Below are positions 7,701 to 17,578 of a stretch of 64,000 bases of DNA, in pieces; position 1 is the first letter of the stretch; every line of letters begins with the position of its first letter. The position numbers and the translations under genes were made by a program. The notes beneath the pieces are model-generated. The model saw nothing but the letters and a program-made list of their open reading frames with translations, ran no database searches and had not been told where the DNA came from. The DNA comes from Pseudomonadales bacterium. Its GTDB lineage: Bacteria; Pseudomonadota; Gammaproteobacteria; Pseudomonadales; Halieaceae. The stretch spans positions 1,426,001-1,490,000 of the forward strand of contig JACKNO010000001.1 in the NCBI GenBank assembly GCA_024234815.1, read 5' to 3'.

Positions 7701-8349
7701 CGTGCGTGCTCATTTGCGTTCCTTGTGGATCGTCATTGGTCTACAGGGGCTGATCATCCTCGCGCTCTGGATCGGCTGGAGCCAGGCGCCCAAGCAATTG
7801 CGAGTCTACGTGCCGCCGGATCTGCGCTCCGGTGCGGTCCTGGCGGCCGAGGAGGTGCCTCCGGCCAATGTCTACGCCTTTGCGTTCTACATTTTCCAGC
7901 AACTCAATCGTTGGCCCGACAACGGCGCAACGGACTACGGCAGCGCGATTTTCCGCATCTCACCCTATCTGACCCCGCGCTATCGCAATGATCTGATCGC
8001 CGACATGGAACTCAAAGCTCGCCGCGGTGAATTGACCTACCGGGTGCGCGGTGTTCATGAAGTGCCAGGGCATGGTTATGAAGAACGTCGAGTCGATGTG
8101 CTGTCACCCGATGTCTGGGTTGTCTGGCTGGATCTCGACCTGTTGGAGTCAGTAAAAGGCATGACCGTGAAGCGAACCACGATTCGCTACCCGATTCGCG
8201 TGGTGCGCCAGGCCATCGACCCGGAATCGAATCCCTGGGGTCTGGCGCTCGATGGCTACGCCAGTGATGGCCCGCGTCGATTGACCGATGCCGAGCTGGC
8301 TGAACCCAGTGTGACTGGCGCCACTACAAATAAGGAAGCCTCCCAATGA
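7672..8349 (+). CDS. ICE TraE/VirB8-like protein, TIGR03746 (DUF2895)
   Basis: The start was set at the ATG at 7672 (MRRYRLEIDNVRAHLRSLW), giving 225 residues, because an upstream extension would only repeat the DUF3487 frame region. One transmembrane helix (about 18-36) anchors a periplasmic domain with the family segments VYAFAFYIFQQLNRWPDNG and YLTPRYRNDL. DUF2895 is the TraE-like bridge between the inner-membrane complex and the channel. The stop overlaps the next ATG (ATGA). Confidence 0.87.
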   Translation: MRRYRLEIDNVRAHLRSLWIVIGLQGLIILALWIGWSQAPKQLRVYVPPDLRSGAVLAAEEVPPANVYAFAFYIFQQLNRWPDNGATDYGSAIFRISPYLTPRYRNDLIADMELKARRGELTYRVRGVHEVPGHGYEERRVDVLSPDVWVVWLDLDLLESVKGMTVKRTTIRYPIRVVRQAIDPESNPWGLALDGYASDGPRRLTDAELAEPSVTGATTNKEASQ

Positions 8350-9149
8350 ATTCCCGTTTTTTCCTTGCGCCAGTGAGGTGGATCGCCTTGCTCGGTTTCT
8401 GTTTGCCGCTGTTGTCTGTCGCGCAAGATGCGGCATTGAACGCTCCAGAGCGTGTTGTCTGGAACAAAACGCCCATCGCGATTCCGTTAGTCGTCGGCGA
8501 AGAACGTCTGGTGCATTTCCCGGACTCGGTGAGTATCGGTCTGCCGCAGTCACTGACAGCGCAGCTGCGCAGCCAAAGCATCAACGGCACCCTGTACCTC
8601 TTGGCCAGAGAGCCATTCGACACCACCCGCATCATGGTGCGATCAGAAACTGAGGGGCCGATCTATGTCCTCGATGTGTCAGCAGAACCTGCCGAGGCCG
8701 ACAGCCACACACTACCCGATGTGCAGATACTGCTGGATTCTGCACCGGACACGGATGCTGCCGAGTCACTATCTAACACCAAATCTCTATCCTGGGGGTA
8801 TGCCGCACTCACTCGCTATGCCGCGCAACAACTCTACGCACCCACACGACTGATTCCTCGTCAGCCCGGTGTGGTCGCCATTCCCGTCAGCGCCGAACCA
8901 GTCGAGCTGGTGCATGGCGCACGGATCGAAGCGGTCCCCGTCGCCGCCTGGAAGGCGGGTTTACGTTATGTCACCGCCGTCAAGTTGACCAATCGCACCC
9001 AAAGACCGGTGGTGCTGGATCCGCGTGAACTACGCGGGGCCTGGTTAGCAGCAACGTTTCAGCACAACCACTTGCTACCCGCGGGCGATGAAGCCGATAC
9101 CACCGCGGTCTATCTGATCTCGGATCGGCCATTCGATGTGGCGCTTTGA
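8346..9149 (+). CDS. ICE TraK-like secretin-associated protein, TIGR03749 (DUF3438)
   Basis: A 267-residue exported protein with a signal peptide (about 1-26, ending LLSVAQDA) and the family opening ERVVWNKTPIAIPLVVGEER. It is the probable TraK/VirB9-like periplasmic component that helps form the outer-membrane part of the channel. It overlaps the TraE-like gene by four bases and is followed by the TraB-like gene, the expected order. Confidence 0.87.
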   Translation: MNSRFFLAPVRWIALLGFCLPLLSVAQDAALNAPERVVWNKTPIAIPLVVGEERLVHFPDSVSIGLPQSLTAQLRSQSINGTLYLLAREPFDTTRIMVRSETEGPIYVLDVSAEPAEADSHTLPDVQILLDSAPDTDAAESLSNTKSLSWGYAALTRYAAQQLYAPTRLIPRQPGVVAIPVSAEPVELVHGARIEAVPVAAWKAGLRYVTAVKLTNRTQRPVVLDPRELRGAWLAATFQHNHLLPAGDEADTTAVYLISDRPFDVAL

Positions 9150-9170
9150 GAGAGGAGTGGAATCTACCCC

Positions 9171-10606
9171 ATGTCGATGGTCACCAGTAATCGCTTATTA
9201 CCTCTGCTTGCCGGCTCCGTTGTCCTGATGGCGGCGCTGGTTGCCGTGAAGTCCTGCTCGCCGGATGAAGAGCAGGCTCAAGTCTTGGAGGCGGTGCCGC
9301 AGGCGCCGAAACCGGATGCCGATTCGCCGGCAGACACCATCAAGACGCTGACCGCCAATGTCAGCGCCATGACCTCGGAGCTGAATGCCCTGCGTCGGGA
9401 CAACTCGGCGCTCAAACAAGAAAACCGCGAGTTGATCGAGGACCGCAAACAGATCGAAAACAACGTGCTGACCCGAGTGCAGCAATCCCTGGCAGCCAAA
9501 CGAACCGACACAGCTTCGCCGGAGACGACCTCCGCCATTGCAGCCTTGACGGCCAGGGTGGACTCCCTGGCCAACCGCTACGGCCAGTCGGCAAAACCTT
9601 CATCGGCTGTGGGTTCTGACATTCCCGTCGGGCTCGGGCTAGATGGTGTCAGCGCACCCACTGCGAATTCGGAGTCGCTGGTTTGGGTCAATCCTTTGGA
9701 GCTCTCGCCATCGACCGGCGAGGATAAAGAGACACTACTCAATCGATTCAGTCGCACCGGTCGTAGCGCGCTCGACAGCGCGGGTCCGCCGGTGCAATCG
9801 CTGGTTACCAAAGGCTCTGATGCCCTCAACAGCACTGTGCCGGTCTACACGGTGCCTCGCAATGCCACCCTGATTGGTTCCACCGGCATGACTGCCCTGG
9901 TCGGCAGGGTGCCTATTCAGGGGCAGGTGCGCGACCCCATGCCATTCAAGGTGATTACCGGTAAGGAAAACCTGGCCGCCAATGGCCTGCGCATTCCGGG
10001 CATCGAAGGCATGATCTGGAGTGGCACCGCGATCGGCGACTGGACCCTCTCCTGTGTGACCGGAAAATTGGAATCGGTGACCTTCGTGTTCGAGGACGGC
10101 ACCATTCAGACCCTCGCCAGTGATGACAATCAACGGGGTGGTTCCAGTGGAAACAGCGCGGGGGAGGCAATAACCGGCCGCTCGGCTGGATTTCCGATGC
10201 GCGCGGTATTCCCTGTATCACGGGCGAACGCAAGACCAACGCGCCTGCCTTCCTCACTCAGCGCATTGGTGTGATGGCGCTCGAAGCGGCGGGCGAAGCG
10301 GCCGCGCAGGCGGAAACCACCACCTTGATCAATGATGCCGGTACGGCAACGAGCGTCGTCTCCGGAGAAACCGGCAAATACGTGTTGGGCAAAACCCTGA
10401 GCGGGGGCAGTGACGAAGTGGCCCAGTGGCTGCGGGAGCGCCAGGCGCAGAGTTTCGATGCGGTCTTTGTCCCCGCCGGCGTCGAGCTGGCAATTCATGT
10501 CGATCACGAACTTCCCATCGATTTCCATTCCAATGGCAGGAAACTTCATCATGAAGCGAATCTATTCCAACAAGCGACAACTACCACTGGTTCTGGTGTG
10601 GACTAG
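9171..10606 (+). pseudogene. ICE TraB/VirB10-like protein, TIGR03752, frameshifted
   Basis: This is the scaffold that spans both membranes in the conjugation channel. The N-terminal membrane anchor (about 8-26), a coiled coil (about 50-110, NALRRDNSALKQENRELIED) and the conserved core (NATLIGSTGMTALVGRVPI...) are intact. After ASDDNQRGGSSGNS the frame is lost and ends at 10274. If one base is added at the GGGGG run (10160-10164), the frame continues as NNRPLGWISDARGIPCITGE and runs to 10606, giving about 478 residues, the usual family length. Without the shift the C-terminal third is missing, and the channel should not assemble. Confidence 0.85.
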
Positions 10607-11063
10607 CCTGTTGATGGTCGGCTGCGCCAGCACCAAAGAGACGGTGTTGCCCCAGGACGGCCCGACTATGAAGTCCATTTACGACCAGCACATGGTGGAC
10701 GTTCAAAAGCCCGACCATCGTCGCGTGATCGGTGGTCAGCCGTTACCGCAATCGGGTATCGAGCACTACCGCGGCTTCGTGCGGGAAGCGGCCAACGAGA
10801 TCGATACGGTATTTCCCCGCCTGCCCAATCCCACGCTGGTGATGTACATCTTTCCTCACCTGTCGGGCAGTGAGCGCACCCCGGTGCCGGGTTATGTGAC
10901 CACCTTTCCCTTCTATGAAACGGTGGAGTACGCCCTGCCCGGGGAAGTGTCGGGGAAGTGTCCGGCGAGATGCCGTCTGACAACAGTCAGTCGCTATCAG
11001 GCCAGTAGGGGTACCCATGGCAATCAATCAACCCGAAAACTCGGATGCATCCCCGCTCACTAA
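10551..11063 (+). CDS. ICE lipoprotein, TIGR03751, C-terminus altered by a duplication
   Basis: An outer-membrane lipoprotein (TraV/VirB7-like role) with signal peptide and lipobox LMVGC, Cys25. Family-like sequence runs through VYPRL-type and PVPGYVTTFPFYETVEYALPGE (about residues 105-130). An 11-bp tandem duplication at 10941-10962 then shifts the frame, adding about 40 unrelated residues and running past the start of the ATPase gene. Removing one copy gives the ending EVSGEMPSDNSQSLSGQ with a TAG at 11006-11008, nine bases before the next ATG, which is clearly the ancestral form. The conserved body is intact, so the protein might still work. Confidence 0.8.
   Translation: MKRIYSNKRQLPLVLVWTSLLMVGCASTKETVLPQDGPTMKSIYDQHMVDVQKPDHRRVIGGQPLPQSGIEHYRGFVREAANEIDTVFPRLPNPTLVMYIFPHLSGSERTPVPGYVTTFPFYETVEYALPGEVSGKCPARCRLTTVSRYQASRGTHGNQSTRKLGCIPAH
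10941..10962 (+). repeat. 11-bp perfect tandem duplication inside the lipoprotein gene
   Basis: GGGGAAGTGTC occurs twice in immediate succession (10941-10951 and 10952-10962). Collapsing it restores the reading frame and a stop codon correctly spaced from the next gene. This is a replication-slippage type of mutation, not a typical base-calling error. Confidence 0.9.
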
Positions 11064-13737
11064 CGCGACCATCAAGCGGCACTACGACCGCCCGCCGTCG
11101 TTTACCGACCTGTTGCCCTGGATGGAATACATCCCTGAGTGCAAAGCCTTTGTGTTGGAGGACGGTGTCAGCCTGGGGGCGCTGTTCGAGGTCACCCCGG
11201 TCGGCTGTGAAGCACGCACTCCGGCGTTTATGGCGCAGCTGCGCGATACCATCCAGACCGCGATCAATGAGGCTATTCCTGAACGCGACGATGCGCCCTG
11301 GGTATTACAGGTCTATGTGCAGGATGAACCGCGGCTCAATCAGTTCGATGCCTTACTGGCCCGTTATCCGATGCCGGCTGTTCGCGCATCGGATTATTCG
11401 CAACACTATCAGGCCGTGATGTCGGCGCATTTGCAGGCGATCTCCCGCCCGGGGGGCTTGTTTGACGATACCACGGTCACCGGTTCGCGATGGCAGGGAC
11501 AGCAGCGTCGGATCCGGGTAGTGCTCTACCGGCGTTTGAAGCACAACGGCAAAACCCCGGCAGCCATCGAGGTGGAGGAGGCGCTCAATGATGTGGCGAC
11601 CAAATGGATTGCCGCTCTGGCTTCTGCTGGGATCCATGTCCAGCGTGCGGATGGCAAGGCGTTTTATCACTGGTTGCTGAGCTGGTTTAACCCCAAGCCA
11701 GCATTTGCCGACGGAAGTCCGGAATCCCTGTTGCAGATGGCACCCTATCCGGGTGACGACGATTTACCATTTGGCTACGACTTTGCGGAACAGTTAACGC
11801 TGTCGATGCCGCGTTCCGACGAGGCTTCGGCGAGCTGGCACTTCGATAATTTGCCGCACACGATCGTGACGATTCAAAACTTACGGCGGGCGCCGGACAT
11901 CGGCCACTTCACGGCGGAGCGCCAGGCTGGAGATCAGGTGTTCTCGCTCTTTGATCGACTGCCCGAGCACACCATCATGGCAATAACGCTCACGCTGAAA
12001 CCCCAGGACACTACCCGCAATCACATCGCGCAAATCAAACGTGCCTCGGTGGGCGACTCGGCGGAGGCGTCGATCACCCGAGAAGACGCAGAGCAAGTGG
12101 AGCGGGAGATGGCGCAGGGCAACAAGCTCTATCCTGTCAGCCTGGCTTTCTATGTGCGCGGCGAGAATCAAAAGTCCCTGCGTCACAATTTGAATCGCCT
12201 CAATGCGCTGCTTCTTCCGAATGGATTACAACCGATTACCCAGGAAGCCGATTTACTTGCGCTCGATAGCTACATCCGCAATCTGCCCATGGCATATGAC
12301 GCCGATCTGGACAAATCCCGGCGCCGGTCGCGGCTGATTTTCTCCCGTCATATTGCGAATTTGTTGCCGTTCTACGGCCGCTCGCGTGGAACCGGTCATC
12401 CGGGGTTGGTGTTCTATAACCGCGGTGCTGAGCCGCTGGTGTTCGACCCGTTACATCGGGATGATCGCAAGAAGAACGCTCACATGCTGATCCTGGGGCC
12501 AACGGGTGCAGGGAAGTCGGCACTGCTGGTGTATCTGCTGCAACAGATGATGGCGCGCCACCGCCCCCGCATTTTTATTATCGAAGCGGGCGCGTCGTTT
12601 TCCCTGCTGGGGCAGCATTTTGCGCACCATGGCTTGTCGGTCAACCAGATCACGTTGAACCCGAATGTCGATGTGAGTCTGCCACCGTTTGCCGATGCGC
12701 TGCGCCTGCTCGATCGGCGTCATGCGCTGAATCCGCTCGATGCCGATGACCCCTCGTTGGAGGAGACGCTGGACGAAGACGACGAGATCGAAGACGAGGG
12801 CGGCGGGCGCGATATTCTCGGTGAAATGGAAATTGCCGCGCGCATCATGATTACCGGTGGCGATGAGCGCGAGGATGCGCGCTTGACCCGTGCCGACCGG
12901 CTGCTGATTCGCAATGCCATATTCCTTGCTGCGAAAACCGTGAAAGAGGCCGGCAATACCCAGGTGGTTACCCAGGACGTGGTTCACGCGTTTCAGGACA
13001 TCGCCACCAACAAGGAATTACCCGAGCATCGGCGCAATCGCGCGCTGGAGATGGGCGATGGTATGGCGCTGTTCTGCTCAGGCCTGGCAGGCCATTTCTT
13101 TAACCGACCGGGGCAGTCCTGGCCGGAGGCCGATGTCACCATCCTCGAAATGGGCATGCTGGCCCGGGAGGGCTACGAGGACCAACTGACTGTCGCTTAC
13201 CTGTCGATGATGAGCCACATCAACGATCTGGTGGAACGCCACCAACACGATGATCGCCCCACACTGGTGGTCACCGACGAGGGTCACATCATTACCACCA
13301 ATCCACTGCTGGCGCGTTACGTGGTCAAGATCACCAAGATGTGGCGCAAGCTCGGGGCCTGGTTCTGGATTGCCACCCAGAATCTGGAAGACTTCCCGGA
13401 CGCGAGCCGCAAGATGCTCAATATGATGGAGTGGTGGCTGTGCCTGGTGATGCCCAAGGAAGAGGTGGAACAGATCGCGCGCTTCAAGGATCTGAATGAT
13501 GAACAGCGTAACCTTTTACTTTCTGCTCGCAAGGAGCCGGGTAAATACGTGGAGGGCGTTGTGCTGGCCGATAAGGTCGAAGCCCTGTTTCGGAACGTGC
13601 CTCCTGCTTTGTCACTCGCACTGGCCATGACTGAAAAGCACGAGAAGGCCGAGCGCGCCGCCATTATGCGTGAAAAGCATTGCTCAGAGCTCGAAGCCGT
13701 TTATGAGGTTGCCCGGCGTATTGAGCAGTCGCGGTAG
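11017..13737 (+). CDS. traC: Conjugative transfer ATPase TraC/VirB4-like, TIGR03744
   Basis: The 906-residue cytoplasmic ATPase powers pilus assembly and substrate transfer. The N-terminal VirB4-type domain is followed by Walker A GPTGAGKS (about 490-497) and Walker B TLVVTDEGH (about 745-753). An Asp/Glu-rich insertion (EETLDEDDEIEDEGGG, about 585-600) separates the two, as in this subfamily. The frame is unbroken and of full family length, unlike several neighbours. It starts at the ATG at 11017 with GGGG upstream. Confidence 0.92.
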   Translation: MAINQPENSDASPLTNATIKRHYDRPPSFTDLLPWMEYIPECKAFVLEDGVSLGALFEVTPVGCEARTPAFMAQLRDTIQTAINEAIPERDDAPWVLQVYVQDEPRLNQFDALLARYPMPAVRASDYSQHYQAVMSAHLQAISRPGGLFDDTTVTGSRWQGQQRRIRVVLYRRLKHNGKTPAAIEVEEALNDVATKWIAALASAGIHVQRADGKAFYHWLLSWFNPKPAFADGSPESLLQMAPYPGDDDLPFGYDFAEQLTLSMPRSDEASASWHFDNLPHTIVTIQNLRRAPDIGHFTAERQAGDQVFSLFDRLPEHTIMAITLTLKPQDTTRNHIAQIKRASVGDSAEASITREDAEQVEREMAQGNKLYPVSLAFYVRGENQKSLRHNLNRLNALLLPNGLQPITQEADLLALDSYIRNLPMAYDADLDKSRRRSRLIFSRHIANLLPFYGRSRGTGHPGLVFYNRGAEPLVFDPLHRDDRKKNAHMLILGPTGAGKSALLVYLLQQMMARHRPRIFIIEAGASFSLLGQHFAHHGLSVNQITLNPNVDVSLPPFADALRLLDRRHALNPLDADDPSLEETLDEDDEIEDEGGGRDILGEMEIAARIMITGGDEREDARLTRADRLLIRNAIFLAAKTVKEAGNTQVVTQDVVHAFQDIATNKELPEHRRNRALEMGDGMALFCSGLAGHFFNRPGQSWPEADVTILEMGMLAREGYEDQLTVAYLSMMSHINDLVERHQHDDRPTLVVTDEGHIITTNPLLARYVVKITKMWRKLGAWFWIATQNLEDFPDASRKMLNMMEWWLCLVMPKEEVEQIARFKDLNDEQRNLLLSARKEPGKYVEGVVLADKVEALFRNVPPALSLALAMTEKHEKAERAAIMREKHCSELEAVYEVARRIEQSR

Positions 13738-13756
13738 TCTCATTCAGGTTGGCGGT

Positions 13757-14596
13757 TCAGCGCAGCTGTACCACGCCACGGCAGGCCGGAAACGTTGCAC
13801 ATCCCCAAAACTGATTGCCCGCATTTTTTCCATTTTTGGTGGTACGAAGCACCATCTCGCTGCCGCACTTCGGGCACTGTTTTGGACTTTGGGGTGTGGC
13901 CGAGGGAGCGGCTGATGGGGTGGTGAGTGGCGTGGTGGAGGGCGTGACTGGAGATGCGACAGTCTGCTTCTGACGCAGATGGCGGACGTGTTGGCGGTTG
14001 GTGGTCAGCCCGCGCTGCAATCGCAGCTGCTCGATCTGTCTGATCACGGCATCGATGTCGGCCTGGCTCAGTACCACCTCGCGCTTTGCTTTAATGTGGC
14101 GAATATAGCCACCGGCATAGGTCACGTTATCGGGCATCTCAGTCTTGAACGTGGAGTCACCGACAAACACCACCAGCGAGTGAATGGCGGAAGACGGAAT
14201 ATCCAATTGGGCTTCAAGCGTTTTGACGTGTTTGTAGTTCTGATGCAGCGGGTTTTGAAACTTGTTGGTGTGCTTATAGATCTTCTGCGTCCAGGTCTTC
14301 TGGTTGGCCGAGCCGAATATCCATCCTCTCATGTTCTTGGTTTCAATTACGAACACGCCCTAGCGCGACACGATGATATGGTCGATCTGTGTGGTGCCAT
14401 CCTCGGTCGGTAATGTCACATCCTTGATCAGGTGGTACTCGTCCTTGGGCAGAAACAGCCGAGCGGCTGTATTCACCAAAAACTCACCGGTAATCCCTTT
14501 GAACCAGGGGGATTTGAGAATGCCAGCCAGTATGGCCAGTGGAATGAGATACCACAGAGCGCCGTAGACTTGCTGGATGATGGGGCTGAAGTCCAT
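13757..14596 (-). pseudogene. NERD-domain protein with topoisomerase-type zinc finger, broken by an amber codon
   Basis: Two frames, in phase and separated by one stop, make a single gene. The first (14596-14360) has an N-terminal membrane helix and the start of a NERD domain (GEFLVNTAARLFLP...TTQIDHIIVSR). Then TAG at 14362-14360 replaces what is normally a Tyr codon. The second part continues with VFVIETKNMRGWIFG, the NERD nuclease-like core, and a C-terminal CPKCGSEM...WGCATFPACRG zinc finger. NERD proteins of this kind are common next to type G conjugation genes; they are related to Mrr-like nucleases, with unknown substrate. The amber codon should yield a useless 78-residue fragment unless suppressed. 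It lies opposite to the transfer genes. Confidence 0.85.
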
Positions 14597-14718
14597 TTCC
14601 GTATTTTGTTTCCGCTATCGATTTCCCGTGATTATAAAAACGGTGTTATTTCTGTTCCAGAAACTTCGACCGCTTCTGTCTGAATAAACCGTGTTTCCCA
14701 AATCCGTAATCACTCAGG

Positions 14719-15222
14719 ATGGTGACTTTCTCAAAGCCCTCCCGGGTTGGACGATCGTCAGTGAATGTCGCAAAGGCTCAATACATAATCTCGTTGCTGC
14801 TAACAGGAACACTCTGTGCGTCTGTGCAGGCCAGCGAGATTGCCATCGAGCAGACCATTGAGCAGGCCCCGACGATCGAGGTGTTCACCGATTCGAGTCT
14901 CCAGATTGTGTCTGGGAATGACCATACGACCGTCTATCTGATCGATCGGATTTACAAACTGCAGGAAGAACTCTCCATTGAACTGCCAGCGGATTCAGGG
15001 TCCGCCAAAATACTGGCTTTGCAACGATTCCAGCAGCTGGACAATCAACTCAGTACTGAACTGGAAAACGCCGCCAAAGGCCTGGTGCAGGCAATGCAGT
15101 ACGGTATCGATCGTTACCCGGCCATTGTCTTTGATGGCCAGGCCGTGGTGTATGGCCTTACCGATATCTATGCTGCATCCCAGCTTTATCAGCGGTGGCA
15201 AGCAGAGAGTGCAGAACAATGA
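14719..15222 (+). CDS. ICE protein TIGR03757 (DUF1525)
   Basis: A 167-residue exported protein of the type G cluster. A signal peptide ends near ASVQASE, and the mature domain contains TIEVFTDSSLQIV and DRYPAIVFDGQAVVYGLTDI, matching DUF1525, which has a thioredoxin-like look. The family may help fold or assemble channel proteins; its exact role is unknown. A GTG at 14761 gives a more compact signal peptide and is a good alternative start. The stop overlaps the ATG of the TraU-like gene. Confidence 0.85.
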   Translation: MVTFSKPSRVGRSSVNVAKAQYIISLLLTGTLCASVQASEIAIEQTIEQAPTIEVFTDSSLQIVSGNDHTTVYLIDRIYKLQEELSIELPADSGSAKILALQRFQQLDNQLSTELENAAKGLVQAMQYGIDRYPAIVFDGQAVVYGLTDIYAASQLYQRWQAESAEQ

Positions 15223-16241
15223 AAGCCGCCCTGTACCGTGGTTGGCTGATCCTGCTGCTGTTAATACCGGTTGTCGGCTACACCGGCACCATTACCACAC
15301 CGGAAATTGTTGCCCAAACCACCAGTGCAGCTTTGAGCTGTATGCGTTGGATGCCGGTGGGGATGTGCTTCTGGTTGCGTTGCTCCCTGTCCGGCTGCAG
15401 CGTGCGCACCTCGATCAAAGTAGGGCATTACCAACCCGATGCGGTGGTGAGTGCCTACAACGAACTCGGTGGTAATCCCTGGGTCGAGATTCGCAGTACC
15501 CTGGGCGTGGCACAACGAACCGCCGCCAATGGGCTGCTGGGCAGCTTGCTGGCGGTGCCGATTGACAGCGCCGGCAATAGAACGGAAGGCGGGCAAGGTA
15601 ACAAGGATCATCGCAACCTGGTTTTTCGGGAAACGGATGTCATCGGCCATCCGGTCAGCTCCCTGTCGAGTATCGTCGCCAGCACTGGCTACCTCTGTAA
15701 CTCACAAACCATTTCCTTCTTCCCGTATTTCCAGTCGGGACTGGACGCGCTCTCCTGGCGGATGGAAATCCCGGAGATGTTCTACCCGGCGAGCCTGATA
15801 CCCGGTTTGCGGGAGATCGGCTCCTGGCCTCTGCACACCTGGGGCGGTGTGTACCCTCGCACCGGCTGGACGACGCAGGCGGAGGAACCCAAGGCGGCGG
15901 CCATTAATGCCCAGCGCGCCGGCGACATCGTGACCCGCCGGGGGCAACCCCATATCTATGTGCCGATAACGGGTGGTTCCAGTTCACGGCAGCGCGTGTG
16001 GCCTCCGGGACCTCTGATTGAAGACGATCCCGACACGGGCGAGTGGCAGATGCTTTTGCCCAGAGCGGAATCGACCTGCAAGGTATTTGGCGCCAATGAC
16101 CTGGCCAGTTTTACCGGCTGGGGTGGTGGGCGAGTCGATGCCCAGGGCGACTATGCCTGGAACCTGTGGCGCCCCTACAGCTGTTGCCGAGATCGCGGCA
16201 TCTTTCTGTTCAACGTCGACTGGATCAATTACCCACCATGA
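15219..16241 (+). CDS. ICE TraU-like protein, TIGR03756 (DUF1527)
   Basis: A 340-residue exported protein with an N-terminal signal segment (about 8-24) and the Cys-rich opening ALSCMRWMPVGMCFWLRCS, typical of TraU-like proteins. In F-type systems these act in mating-pair stabilisation and DNA transfer in the periplasm. The start was taken at the ATG at 15219, overlapping the preceding stop (ATGA). The stop in turn overlaps the next start. No lesion is visible. Confidence 0.87.
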   Translation: MKAALYRGWLILLLLIPVVGYTGTITTPEIVAQTTSAALSCMRWMPVGMCFWLRCSLSGCSVRTSIKVGHYQPDAVVSAYNELGGNPWVEIRSTLGVAQRTAANGLLGSLLAVPIDSAGNRTEGGQGNKDHRNLVFRETDVIGHPVSSLSSIVASTGYLCNSQTISFFPYFQSGLDALSWRMEIPEMFYPASLIPGLREIGSWPLHTWGGVYPRTGWTTQAEEPKAAAINAQRAGDIVTRRGQPHIYVPITGGSSSRQRVWPPGPLIEDDPDTGEWQMLLPRAESTCKVFGANDLASFTGWGGGRVDAQGDYAWNLWRPYSCCRDRGIFLFNVDWINYPP

Positions 16242-17578
16242 GCATGAAAGCGTCTATTCGCACGGTACTGTTGATTGGCACCCTGAGTGTGAGTCAGGTC
16301 CTTCACGCGGCCCAGGGCCCCACCGAAGACAGCCTGTGGTACTACGAAATCGGTGGGGCCGAGCCTGTCTCCGTACCTGCCAACCCCGCAGTAGTCTCCG
16401 TCACCCTGGGCGGCTCCGCCCAATTGGGGCTCGGCTACAGCTGCGGCAAATTCGATCCGGTAGCGGCGGTGACCAACACCCTGAATGACATTGGTGCCGG
16501 TGTCGATAACATGATGGCGGCGATGACCGCTGCGGCAACCAGTGCCATTGCGGCGTTACCGGCCTTGATCCTGCAGCGCGCCAACCCCGGCCTGTACGAT
16601 CTCTTTCAGAACGCGTTGATCAAGGCCGAAGAAACCATGCAGCTGGCGACCAAGTCCTGCGAGCAAATGGAGGCCGAGATCGCCCAGGGCAAGAACCCCT
16701 ATGCCGATCTGATCACCCTATCCAAAGGCAACGACTGGAAGGTACAGATGGGGATTGGCGGCAATGATGCCGTCACTGCCAAGGATACGGTGGAGTCCTC
16801 AAATGGCGATAACGGAGTGCCCTGGATCGGCGGGCAGGCAGGGGGCAGTGGGCAACCGGTGCTGGAATTCACTGGCGACATCGTCGAGGCAGGTTACAAC
16901 ATCAATATGAATCGGGCCGTCACCGATACCACGCCAGTGCCGGCGGCATCGGCCACGCGCCTGTCGGAAATCTGGTCATCACCGGCTGAGGCCCGCGACT
17001 GGACGGTGGATGTGGTGGGGGAGAATATCGTCACCACCTGCGACACCTGCCGCAAAGACAGCATTCCCGGCACCGGGCTGTTACCCAAGCTCTACCAGGA
17101 GTCCGCTACCGTCACCACCGAAATCCAGAATCTGGTCAGTGGTGCGACATCGCCGACGCTGACTAACCTCGATCAGATCACCGCGCCCGGCGTGGCTATC
17201 ACCCGGCAGGTGATCGAAGCGATCCGTGAAATGCCGCCCTCGGAGCAGAGCCTGATCATGGGGCGCCTGGTCTCCGAAATCAGTACGGCGCGCACCGTCG
17301 AGAAAGCATTGTTCGCACGGCGACTGTTACTGTCAGGCCGACAGGTTCCCGAGGTCTACGCCACAGAAGTCGCACGCGAGCATGCAGACACTTCTATTGC
17401 CGAGCTCGACAAAGAGATCGAAAACCTGCTGTTTGAGACCCGCGTGCGCAAAGAGGTGGTCTCCGACACCGTTGCCACCTTACTCGAACGCGCGGCGGCC
17501 AGAAGGCAAAGCTCGCTCACCGTGCCTGAAGTGCCGACCCTCGATCCGAACCCGTTGCGAGGTGGTCGTGTTCAATAA
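16238..17578 (+). CDS. ICE TraH-like protein, TIGR03755
   Basis: A 446-residue exported protein with a signal peptide (about 1-26, ending VLHAAQG). The family segments include LGLGYSCGKFDPVAAVTNTLNDIG, two CxxC-like cysteines (TTCDTCRKDS) and a long helical C-terminus. TraH-like proteins act in pilus assembly and mating-pair stabilisation. The ATG at 16238 overlaps the previous stop; an ATG two codons later is an equally possible start. The frame is full length. Confidence 0.87.
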   Translation: MSMKASIRTVLLIGTLSVSQVLHAAQGPTEDSLWYYEIGGAEPVSVPANPAVVSVTLGGSAQLGLGYSCGKFDPVAAVTNTLNDIGAGVDNMMAAMTAAATSAIAALPALILQRANPGLYDLFQNALIKAEETMQLATKSCEQMEAEIAQGKNPYADLITLSKGNDWKVQMGIGGNDAVTAKDTVESSNGDNGVPWIGGQAGGSGQPVLEFTGDIVEAGYNINMNRAVTDTTPVPAASATRLSEIWSSPAEARDWTVDVVGENIVTTCDTCRKDSIPGTGLLPKLYQESATVTTEIQNLVSGATSPTLTNLDQITAPGVAITRQVIEAIREMPPSEQSLIMGRLVSEISTARTVEKALFARRLLLSGRQVPEVYATEVAREHADTSIAELDKEIENLLFETRVRKEVVSDTVATLLERAAARRQSSLTVPEVPTLDPNPLRGGRVQ

